Positions 57,580-64,000 of a DNA stretch of 64,000 nucleotides are shown piece after piece (position 1 is the first letter of the stretch; each line of letters opens with the position of its first letter). Under the pieces are notes generated by a model that saw only the letters and a program-made list of their open reading frames with translations, was not told where the DNA came from and did no database searches. The position numbers were made by a program, and so were the translations under genes. Source of the stretch: Burkholderia sp. BCC0322 (GTDB taxonomy: Bacteria > Pseudomonadota > Gammaproteobacteria > Burkholderiales > Burkholderiaceae); NCBI RefSeq assembly GCF_902833045.1, contig NZ_CADFDU010000003.1, positions 372,001 to 436,000 on the forward strand, given 5' to 3'.

Positions 57580-59439
57580 TCACCCCGCGGCCGTGTTGGT
57601 CTGCGCCGGCGCTCTCGACGGCGCGGCGGTATTCAGCGGCGCCGCCGCTTTCGGCGCGGCCACCGTCTTCTGCGGCGCAATGGCCTTCGCCGGCGGCGCC
57701 TTCTCGGGCTCGACCGGTGCATCAGGCGGCACGCCGAGCAACTGCAGCGAACCGCTCGTGACCGATGCGAACACCGGGCCGGCCACCGTGCCGCCGTAAT
57801 AGCCCTTGCCGCGCGGCTCGTCGATCATCACCGCGACGATCAGGCGCGGGTTGCTCATCGGCGCCATCCCCGCGAACAGCGCGCGGTACTTGCCCTTCGC
57901 ATAGGTCGCGCCGACCTGCTTGCGCGCGGTGCCCGTCTTGCCGCCGATCCGGTAGCCGTCGACGCGCGCGCGGCGCCCCGTGCCGCCTTCGCCGACCGCC
58001 ATCTCGAGCATCGAGCGGATCGCCGCCGCCGTCTGCGGCGACGTCACGCGGTGGCCGCGATGCGCGTCGATCGTCTGCGGGTCGGTGCCGTTCTTCAGCA
58101 GCGACACCGGGTGCAGCGTGCCGTCGCCCGCATAGGCCGTGTAGGTTTGCGCGATCTGCAGCAGCGACATCGACAGGCCGTAGCCGTATGCCATCGTCGC
58201 CTGCTCGATCGGCCGCCAGCGCTTGTAGCCGCGCAGCCGGCCCGACGCGACGCCCGGGAACGTCAGTTCCGGCGCGCGGCCGATCCCGTATTCCTGGTAC
58301 TTGTTCCAGATCGTTTCAGCGGGCAGGTTCAGCGCGAGCTTCGCGAGCGCGACGTTGCTCGACTTCTGCAGCGCCTGCGCGACCGTCAGCGAGCCATGGT
58401 TCGACGTGTCGTGGATCACGGCCGGCCCGATCTTGTAGCTGCCCGGCGACGTGTTGATGATCGTGTTCGGCGTGACCTTGCGCTCGTCGATCGACAGCGC
58501 GACGACGAGCGGCTTGATCGTCGAGCCCGGTTCGAACGTGTCGATCACCGCACGGTTGCGCAACTGCTGGCCGGTGAGGCGCGCGCGGTCGTTCGGGTCG
58601 AAGGTCGGGTAGTTCGCCAGCGCGAGGATCTCGCCGTTCTGCGCATCGAGCACCACGACGCTGCCGGCCACCGCGTTGTTTTCGATCACGGCCGCCTTGA
58701 GCTGGCTGAACGCGAGCTGCTGGATGCGGCGATCGATCGTCAGTTCGATCGTCGCGCCGTGCTGCGCCGGGACGAGCGGGCGCGTGTCCGACACGATGCG
58801 GCCGAGCCGGTCGCGGATCACCTCGCGCTGCCCGGACGTACCCACCAGGCGAGCATTTGCCGCGAGTTCGACGCCTTCCTGGCCCTTGTCCTCGACGTTC
58901 GTGAAGCCGACCACGTGCGCGGCCGATTCGCCTTCCGGGTAGAAGCGCTTCGAATCGGCGATCTGCGTGATGCCGTCGATCGCGAGCTTGTCGAGCTTGC
59001 CCGCGGTGTCCGCGTCGACCTGCCGCTTGAGCAGCACGAACGTCTTGTCGTTGCCGAGGCGCCGCTTGACCTCGACGAGCGGCATGTCGAGCAGCTTCGA
59101 GATCTGCGGGTAGTCGGTGTCGGCGACCTGTTTCGGGTTCGCCCAGATTTCATAGGTCAACAGGCTGACGGCGAGCATCGCGCCGTTGCGATCGACGATG
59201 CGCCCACGCGTCGCGTCGAGCTCGATCGTGCGCTGGTAGCGTTTCTGGCCCTGGCCGACGTAGAACGCTTTGTTCGCGACCTGCACCCAGAAGGCGCGGC
59301 CGATCAGCGCGGCGAACGCGACGAACACGACGATCACGATCAGCTTCGAGCGCCACATCGGCAGGCGCGATGCAAGCATCGGATTCTTGGTCGCGGCCGC
59401 GTACGGATCGGCGGGGTGGGTCTTCTTTTTCACGCTCAT
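57580..59439 (-). CDS. ftsI: Penicillin-binding protein 3 paralogue (FtsI-like transpeptidase)
   Basis: A 619-residue protein; ATG at 59439. A short cytoplasmic tail and one membrane helix (LIVIVVFVAFAALIGRAFWVQV, about 40-61) precede the pedestal domain (RGRIVDRNGAMLAVS) and the transpeptidase domain with FEPGSTIKPL (SxxK, near residue 306), SSNVAL (SxN) and GGKTGTA (KTG). The end is an Ala/Pro-rich tail. FtsI cross-links septal peptidoglycan. Here it is not in a dcw cell-division cluster, so it is a second copy, possibly expressed under particular conditions or altering beta-lactam response. Confidence 0.92.
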   Translation of the reverse strand: MSVKKKTHPADPYAAATKNPMLASRLPMWRSKLIVIVVFVAFAALIGRAFWVQVANKAFYVGQGQKRYQRTIELDATRGRIVDRNGAMLAVSLLTYEIWANPKQVADTDYPQISKLLDMPLVEVKRRLGNDKTFVLLKRQVDADTAGKLDKLAIDGITQIADSKRFYPEGESAAHVVGFTNVEDKGQEGVELAANARLVGTSGQREVIRDRLGRIVSDTRPLVPAQHGATIELTIDRRIQQLAFSQLKAAVIENNAVAGSVVVLDAQNGEILALANYPTFDPNDRARLTGQQLRNRAVIDTFEPGSTIKPLVVALSIDERKVTPNTIINTSPGSYKIGPAVIHDTSNHGSLTVAQALQKSSNVALAKLALNLPAETIWNKYQEYGIGRAPELTFPGVASGRLRGYKRWRPIEQATMAYGYGLSMSLLQIAQTYTAYAGDGTLHPVSLLKNGTDPQTIDAHRGHRVTSPQTAAAIRSMLEMAVGEGGTGRRARVDGYRIGGKTGTARKQVGATYAKGKYRALFAGMAPMSNPRLIVAVMIDEPRGKGYYGGTVAGPVFASVTSGSLQLLGVPPDAPVEPEKAPPAKAIAPQKTVAAPKAAAPLNTAAPSRAPAQTNTAAG

Positions 59440-59860
59440 GCAATGGCCGGGTCGGGCCGCCGAAAGGCGGCTGGTCAGTCTGGATATGCGATTGTAATAA
59501 ATGAGTAAACCCCGTGTGGGGAAACTGTGTTCCGGCCCCGAGAAATAACGGGCATTGGCCCGCCGGCTCGGGGCAAAAAGGTGGGAAGGGAAGGCGGGGC
59601 GAAAGCGGAACCTCGCCGGTGCGACAGGCGATGAAGAGCGGGGCGATTCGCTGCGTGTCGATCCGGGGGGGCGCAATATTCCGTGCGGTCGATGCCGACC
59701 ATCGCCGGTGTGCGATCAATTGACCGGCGCGCGATTATTTCTTTAAGCCGGAAAATGGAAAACGCCCCGAAACGGGGCGCCGTTAATGCTGAATATCGAA
59801 ATGAATATCACCGAACCCGAAATAAACCCGAAAACCGCAGACGAATTACATCGATTATTT
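59440..59860. other. Intergenic region upstream of the PBP gene
   Basis: It holds the upstream region of the FtsI paralogue and the 3' end of the small gene at 59861. The only clear element is the terminator at 59750-59779. Several short frames are not supported. Confidence 0.4.
59750..59779 (-). terminator. Rho-independent terminator after the 114-residue gene
   Basis: CGCCCCG (59763-59769) and CGGGGCG (59773-59779) form a perfect 7-bp stem with a 3-nt loop. On the minus strand it is followed by TTTTCCATTTTCC, about 80 bp after the stop of the small gene. This is a classic intrinsic terminator. Confidence 0.75.
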
Positions 59861-60205
59861 CTATCGGGCGACAGAAATGAATTCCCGGTATTCCGGCTCG
59901 CTCGTGCAGCGATCGACGGCCTGCAGCCGCCACGCGCCGGCGTGATTGCCGGCGAGCACCGCGGGACCCTGTTCGCGCTGCGTCGCATCGAACGACAGTC
60001 CCTTCAACTGGCACAAGGCATTCCCGCCGTCGGCCGCGCAGAGCGCCATTGCGCCCTCGACGTCGCGGACCTTGCCCCAGGTCGGCAGATCCATGCCCTG
60101 ATGTGCCTCGCGCGACCACAGCCCCTCGTCGGTATCGACCCACAGTACCGCGAAAGCGTGCCGGGTTGCCGATTCGCTGCCGTTAATCCGAATGGTGAGG
60201 CGCAT
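59861..60205 (-). CDS. Hypothetical protein, 114 residues
   Basis: ATG at 60205 with AGGAGA 7 nt upstream and a terminator 80 bp downstream, so it is a real small transcription unit. It begins MRLTIRINGSESATRHAFAV and contains VRDVEGAMALCAADGGNALC. No signal peptide or membrane segment is seen, and I do not recognise a family. An inverted repeat AGTCTA-GA-TAGACT (60254-60267) sits about 50 bp upstream, in the likely promoter. Confidence 0.7.
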   Translation of the reverse strand: MRLTIRINGSESATRHAFAVLWVDTDEGLWSREAHQGMDLPTWGKVRDVEGAMALCAADGGNALCQLKGLSFDATQREQGPAVLAGNHAGAWRLQAVDRCTSEPEYREFISVAR

Positions 60206-60845
60206 TGTGATCGTCTCCTGAAAAATGACACATTCGACCGTTTTGACTTGAATAGTCTAGATAGACTGGTGTGAAACGCAAGTGATAAACCGCAATAAAT
60301 CCGTAACGAGTTCATTGCGGTTTCAGATGGAACGACGTCTGATGATTCGTGATGATTCCGGCGGCGCGCGCGAACACCCGCGTACCGGCGATCGCGGTGC
60401 CGATGGGGGCCGGGCCGATCATCACGACATGGGATGACATGGCCGCGAGGCGCGTCGATCTGTCGCGTGTGTCCTGCTGCGGAAACCGGGTCGATCCGGG
60501 ACGGCACCGCACTGTCGGAAGGCGGCCCGACCGGATGTGGCGGCGATTTGACGGCACACCCGGTACGACAGACTCAGACAATCCCGTACAAATCGGCACA
60601 CTTTCACGAAACTTTCGGGACAGACTTGCCTGCGGTCGGGCCCCACACTGGGATCTTTCCGATCCAGTGCCGCGGACGCCCGTCCTCGGCGGCTGCCGCC
60701 GCCTCGTGCCAGAGACGCGATCGCGGGCCGCACGCCCGATCGGGACTGCCGGAGCGCGCGTCAAGCCCCGGCCCGGCCGGTGAGCCGTGCGCAGCCTGCA
60801 ACCGCGGGGGCGCGACGCCCGGCCGATTCTTCGAAGGAGACTATC
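60206..60845. promoter_or_regulatory. Divergent region upstream of the small gene and the extended SDR
   Basis: Two dyads stand out. AGTCTA-GA-TAGACT (60254-60267) lies in the probable promoter of the 114-residue gene. AAACCGCAAT (60287-60296) and ATTGCGGTTT (60314-60323) form a perfect 10-bp stem with a 17-nt loop. The stem overlaps the stop of a possible 42-codon minus-strand frame (60312-60440, starting MSSHVVMIGPAPIGTAIAG), which has no good ribosome site; I do not call it. The remainder to 60845 is GC-rich with no supported gene. Confidence 0.45.
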
Positions 60846-62057
60846 GTGCTGATCTGGAAAACCGCGCTGTCGCTCAACTGGCGGACGAGCCTCGTGTCGC
60901 CGGCCAGCGCACCGGTCGCGGCGGCGAACGTCGGGCGCCTGGTGCTGACCGGCGCCACCGGCTTCATCGGCAGTACCGTACTGACGGCGCTGGTCAACGC
61001 GGGGCTGCTCGACCGCGTCGTCTGCGTCGTACGGGCGCAGGACCGCGGCCACGCCGTCGCGCGGCTGCGCGAAGCGGCGCTGCGCGCGGGGCTGGCGCCG
61101 TACTGGGCGTCGCGCCTGACCGATGCGAACGTGATCGTCGGTGCGCTCGGCGACGTGTGGCAGGGCGCCGACGCGTCGCGCCTCGCCGCCGCGACGCACG
61201 TGATTCATTGCGCGGGCCATGCGTCACCGGCTGACGGCGCGCACCTGCGGGCCGACATCGCCGATGCGGTGCGCTTCGCCGAACGCTTCGCTCGGGCCCC
61301 GCGACTGCAGCGCTTCGTGTATGTCGGCACGGCCTACGCGCATGCGGGCCGCGGCGGGATCGTGCAGGAAGCGGCCGCGGGCGGCGTGACGAGCGACGTC
61401 GCGAGCGACGAGGAAGGCTTGCCGGGTGCCGTGCTGGCGGCGGACTACCTGCACGCGAAGGCGGAGACCGAGCATCGTCTGCGCGCGCTCGGGCTGCCGC
61501 TCGTCGTGGTGCGGCCGTCGCATGTGGTCGGCCACACGGTGCTCGGTACGCGGCCCGCGCCGAACTCGTTCTGGATGTTCCGGCTGGCGCATGCCGCGCG
61601 CCGCTTCACTGCGCGGCCGATGACGCGCATCGACATCGTGTCGGTGGACGACGTGGCGCGTGCGACGATGCTGCTGGCCGTCAAGCCGACGCTCGCGCAC
61701 GACCTGTATCACGTGTCGGCCGGCGACGAGGCGCCTCAGGTCGCACAGATCGTGCGCGCGATGGACGAGGCGGCGGGGATGACGGGCGCGCCGCGCTACG
61801 CGGCGTGCGCACCAGCCGAGTTGCCGCTCGTGGTGCGTGATGTGCTCGGGCGGACCGATCCGGCACTCGAACGCGTGATCGGTCGCGCACTGAAGCGCTG
61901 CGGGGAATTCGCGACGGTCGATCGCGTGTTCGACAACCGCCGCGTGCGCGACGAAATCGATTTCGAACCGTTGCCGTTCATCGATTACGTCGAGGAGTGC
62001 ATGCGCACGTCGCGCGGCATGGCCGTGACCGACCTGATGCGCGGCGCGGTGCACTGA
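60846..62057 (+). CDS. Extended SDR, thioester-reductase-like (NAD_binding_4)
   Basis: A 403-residue protein; GTG at 60846 with GAAGGAG upstream is preferred over an upstream GTG. The Rossmann loop is LVLTGATGFIGSTVLTALV (about residues 37-55). VIVGALGDVWQGADASRLA, VIHCAGHASPADG, FVYVGTAYAHAG, the catalytic YLHAKAETE (Tyr-x3-Lys) and VVRPSHVVG fit the male-sterility/thioester reductase group of SDRs. In NRPS and carboxylate reductases this domain frees a carrier-bound acyl chain as aldehyde or alcohol. Here it stands alone; no carrier is fused. The stop is followed by a strong terminator. Confidence 0.83.
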   Translation: MLIWKTALSLNWRTSLVSPASAPVAAANVGRLVLTGATGFIGSTVLTALVNAGLLDRVVCVVRAQDRGHAVARLREAALRAGLAPYWASRLTDANVIVGALGDVWQGADASRLAAATHVIHCAGHASPADGAHLRADIADAVRFAERFARAPRLQRFVYVGTAYAHAGRGGIVQEAAAGGVTSDVASDEEGLPGAVLAADYLHAKAETEHRLRALGLPLVVVRPSHVVGHTVLGTRPAPNSFWMFRLAHAARRFTARPMTRIDIVSVDDVARATMLLAVKPTLAHDLYHVSAGDEAPQVAQIVRAMDEAAGMTGAPRYAACAPAELPLVVRDVLGRTDPALERVIGRALKRCGEFATVDRVFDNRRVRDEIDFEPLPFIDYVEECMRTSRGMAVTDLMRGAVH

Positions 62058-62073
62058 TTGCCCGCACTGCATC

Positions 62074-62108
62074 GGCTCCCGTTCCCGCGTCTGGCGGGAG
62101 CGGGAGCC
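62074..62108. terminator. Bidirectional terminator between the extended SDR and hpaR
   Basis: GGCTCCCGTTCCCGC (62074-62088) pairs with GCGGGAGCGGGAGCC (62094-62108) over 15 bp with one G-T wobble and a 5-nt loop, filling the 55-bp gap between two convergent stops. Confidence 0.7.
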
Positions 62109-62112
62109 GTCA

Positions 62113-62553
62113 TCACGTGTTGCCGCCGAGCTCGATGAGCCGGTCGAGCGCGCGATAGATGTCTTCGAGGCCGTCCCGGCCGAACCGCGATTCGAGCTGC
62201 CGGTACTGCTCGTCGATCCGCGGGCCGATTTCCGTGACCAGTTTCCTGCTTTGCGGCGTCAGGCTGACCAGCAGCCGGCGCTGATCTTCCTGCGCGCGCG
62301 TGCGCGTGATCAGCCCGTCGCGCTCCATGCGTTCCAGCACGCCCGTGAGGCTCGGGCTCAGGATGCAGCAGCGCCGCGCGATCTGTCCCGCTTCGAGCGC
62401 TTGCGCCGGTTCGCCGTCGAGCACGCGGATGATCCGCCATTGCTGTTCGGTCAGCGCGAATTCCTTGAGAATGGGGCGGAACAGACCCATCAGCGTTTCG
62501 CGAGCCTCGAGCAGGAGCATGGCCAGGTTGCGATGGTCGAGCGTACGGTTCAT
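62113..62553 (-). CDS. hpaR: MarR-family regulator of homoprotocatechuate degradation
   Basis: A 146-residue protein if started at the ATG at 62553 (ATG 62580 is an alternative). The MarR winged helix shows FALTEQQWRIIRVLDGEPAQALEAGQIARRCCILSPSLTGVLERMERDGLI, then TRAQEDQRRLLVSLT and a dimerisation helix. The N-terminal RNLAMLLLEARETLMGLFRPIL and the divergent position relative to hpaG1 match HpaR, a repressor relieved by 4-hydroxyphenylacetate or homoprotocatechuate. The 150-bp AT-rich gap to hpaG1, with TTTACTTAAGATATTAAC near 62648-62666, is the likely operator region. Confidence 0.9.
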   Translation of the reverse strand: MNRTLDHRNLAMLLLEARETLMGLFRPILKEFALTEQQWRIIRVLDGEPAQALEAGQIARRCCILSPSLTGVLERMERDGLITRTRAQEDQRRLLVSLTPQSRKLVTEIGPRIDEQYRQLESRFGRDGLEDIYRALDRLIELGGNT

Positions 62554-62705
62554 CGGGGTGGGCAGTGGACGGGGACGCATCAATCTTAACAGCCGCGGGG
62601 AGTGAATTTCGCGTATCAGGGTAATCGAGGTTGCCCGCGCGAGATTGTTTACTTAAGATATTAACTATTGACGATGCGCCGCGACGCGCGGCAGGGGAAT
62701 GACGC

Positions 62706-63395
62706 ATGGAGCTGTCTTGCACGACCGCCGCGGCGCCGCCGTTGCCGGTCGCCATCGGTACCGTCTACGGTGCGCTGCTCAACGAGCGCGCGGCGCTCGA
62801 CGCGCTCGGCGAAGCCGTGAACGCGCCGCCATACGGCCGCCTGCCGCAGGCGCCGATCCTGTACATCAAGCCCGCCAACACGCATGCGAGCGACGGCGCG
62901 GCCGTCGTCGTGCCGGCCGGCATCGACGCGCTGGAGATCGGCGCGTCGGTGGCCGTCGTGTTCGCCCGCCGCGCGACGCGCGTGCCGGCCGCGCAGGCGC
63001 TCGACTACCTTCACGGCTTCACGCTCGCGAGCGACGTGTCGGTGCCGCATCCCGATTACTACCGTCCGGCCGTGCGCTTCAAGTGCCGCGATGGGTTCTG
63101 CCCGCTGGGCCCGGCCATCGTGCCGGCCGCCGCGCTGGGCGAGGTCGACGCGATCGGCCTGACCGTGCGGATCGACGGCGAGGTAGTCGTGTCCGCGTCG
63201 ACGGCCACGCTGATTCGCTCCGTGCGCGAGTTGATCGCCGACGTGACGGCCTTCATGTCGTTCGACGCGGGCGATGTCCTGATGCTCGGCGTCGCGGGCG
63301 GCGCACCGCATGCCCGCGCGGGCAGCACGATCGAGATCGCCGCCGCCGGCATCGGCACGTTGCGGCACACGCTGATTGCGGAGGAAACACGATGA
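62706..63395 (+). CDS. hpaG1: Homoprotocatechuate pathway FAH-fold enzyme, subunit 1
   Basis: A 229-residue fumarylacetoacetate-hydrolase-fold protein: IGTVYGALLNERAAL, PILYIKPANTHA and LHGFTLASDVSVPHPDYYRP. HpaG opens as 5-oxopent-3-ene-1,2,5-tricarboxylate decarboxylase / 2-hydroxyhepta-2,4-diene-1,7-dioate isomerase; here the two halves are separate genes. It overlaps hpaG2 by 4 bp (ATGA). The metal-binding E-x-E triad is less clear than in the second subunit, as expected for the N-terminal half. Confidence 0.92.
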   Translation: MELSCTTAAAPPLPVAIGTVYGALLNERAALDALGEAVNAPPYGRLPQAPILYIKPANTHASDGAAVVVPAGIDALEIGASVAVVFARRATRVPAAQALDYLHGFTLASDVSVPHPDYYRPAVRFKCRDGFCPLGPAIVPAAALGEVDAIGLTVRIDGEVVVSASTATLIRSVRELIADVTAFMSFDAGDVLMLGVAGGAPHARAGSTIEIAAAGIGTLRHTLIAEETR

Positions 63396-64000
63396 AGACG
63401 GCGCGCGTGATCTACAACGGCGCACTGCATGCGGCCGAACCGGCCGGCGACGGCGCGATCCGTCTCGATACGGGGCGAGTCGTCGCCGAGGACGGGGTGG
63501 AGTGGCTGCCGCCCGTCGCGCCGCGCACGACGTTCGCGCTCGGCCTCAACTATGCCGACCACGCGAAGGAACTCGCGTTCAAGGCGCCGAGCGAGCCGCT
63601 GATCTTCCTGAAGGGGCCGAACACGTTCATCGGCCACCGGTCGCACACCGTGCGCCCGGCGGATGCCACCTACATGCACTACGAGTGCGAGCTGGCCGTC
63701 GTGATCGGCCGGCCCGCGCGCAACGTGGGCCGCGCGCAGGCGCTCGACTACGTGGCCGGCTATACGGTCGCGAACGACTACGCGATCCGCGACTATCTCG
63801 AGAACTACTACCGCCCGAACCTGCGCGTGAAGAACCGCGACACCTGTACGCCGCTCGGGCCGTGGTTCGTCAGCCGCGACGAGATCGGCGATGCCGGCGA
63901 CCTGACGCTGCGCACGACGGTAAACGGCCGGGAGACGCAGCGCGGCAGCACGCGCGACCTGATCTTCGACGTGCCGGCGTTGATCGAGCACATCAGCGGC
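63392..64000 (+). CDS. hpaG2: Homoprotocatechuate pathway FAH-fold enzyme, subunit 2 (3' truncated)
   Basis: 203 codons are visible before the window ends. FALGLNYADHAKELAFKAPSEPLIFLKGPN, the metal-ligand pattern HYECELAVVIG (E-x-E) with a later Asp in VANDYAIRDYLENYYRPNL, and LGPWFVSRDEI are typical of HpaG2 / FAH enzymes. It starts in a 4-bp overlap with hpaG1. The remaining hpa genes should follow beyond the window. Confidence 0.92.
   Translation, partial: MKTARVIYNGALHAAEPAGDGAIRLDTGRVVAEDGVEWLPPVAPRTTFALGLNYADHAKELAFKAPSEPLIFLKGPNTFIGHRSHTVRPADATYMHYECELAVVIGRPARNVGRAQALDYVAGYTVANDYAIRDYLENYYRPNLRVKNRDTCTPLGPWFVSRDEIGDAGDLTLRTTVNGRETQRGSTRDLIFDVPALIEHISG

Noticed and set aside
60312-60440. 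42-codon minus-strand frame MSSHVVMIGPAPIGTAIAG...
   Set aside because: Protein-like in part, but no ribosome site and a stem-loop overlaps its stop; evidence too thin to call.
1-64000. CRISPR arrays, insertion sequences, prophage, tRNA or rRNA genes
   Set aside because: I found no regularly spaced repeats, transposase-like or integrase-like proteins, or tRNA/rRNA-like sequence by reading the window; a dedicated search was not possible.

Overview
The window reads as a high-GC betaproteobacterial chromosome segment, most likely a Burkholderia cepacia complex strain and probably its second chromosome. The reasons are the strong GC-rich codon use, the gene content (Bep exopolysaccharide genes with BerA/BerB-type regulators, Burkholderia-type gluconate dehydrogenase, a second PBP3 gene, hpa genes) and dense operons with 4-bp overlaps. 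Species and replicon are inferences. I see no tRNA, rRNA, IS element, prophage or CRISPR array.

Left flank (1-10.0 kb): a truncated export operon (ABC exporter, LpxL-like acyltransferase, HlyD adaptor, OmpW-like barrel), then a PPK2 polyphosphate kinase, a small H-NS-family protein, a YigZ/IMPACT protein and a secreted GH3 beta-glucosidase.

Polysaccharide locus (10.3-33.8 kb): a Wza lipoprotein faces a long operon. The operon holds a four-gene GDP-D-glycero-alpha-D-manno-heptose pathway (hddA, gmhA, hddC, gmhB), a Wzc-type co-polymerase/kinase, three GT4-like glycosyltransferases, a Wzy-like polymerase, a Wzx-like flippase, an odd tandem alpha/beta hydrolase, an acyltransferase-3 and a secreted GH99/GH71-like hydrolase. 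manC and an ElaA-like GNAT gene run the other way. A VpsR-like sigma-54 activator follows (BerB). Leaving out the heptose genes, the order gives exactly twelve genes from wza to the GNAT gene. That fits the bepA-L cluster and its berB/berA regulators as I remember them from B. cenocepacia, so the heptose module looks like an addition to the cluster.

Central region (33.8-43.9 kb): the most interesting part. Five minus-strand genes, each overlapping the next by 4 bp, encode a carrier protein, an acyl-CoA-dehydrogenase-like flavoprotein, a class II synthetase-like amino acid:carrier-protein ligase, a DUF1839 protein with a Cys/His/Asp pattern, and a GH2 beta-mannosidase-like protein. This looks like a tRNA-independent pathway that activates an amino acid on a carrier, modifies it and transfers it to an acceptor. 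It lies between berB and two Crp-family regulators (the second is BerA-like), next to the WcaJ-type initiating sugar-phosphate transferase, which suggests a link to the exopolysaccharide.

Right flank (44-64 kb): a DksA/TraR-type zinc-finger protein, PolX, alanine dehydrogenase, a DUF3995 membrane protein, KptA, a three-subunit membrane gluconate/polyol dehydrogenase behind a promoter with a GntR(LacI)-style operator, a KefC/YbaL antiporter, an SDR plus an orphan arabinose-type binding protein, an FtsI paralogue, a small hypothetical gene, a thioester-reductase-like SDR, and the start of a homoprotocatechuate operon (hpaR, hpaG1, hpaG2 cut by the window end).
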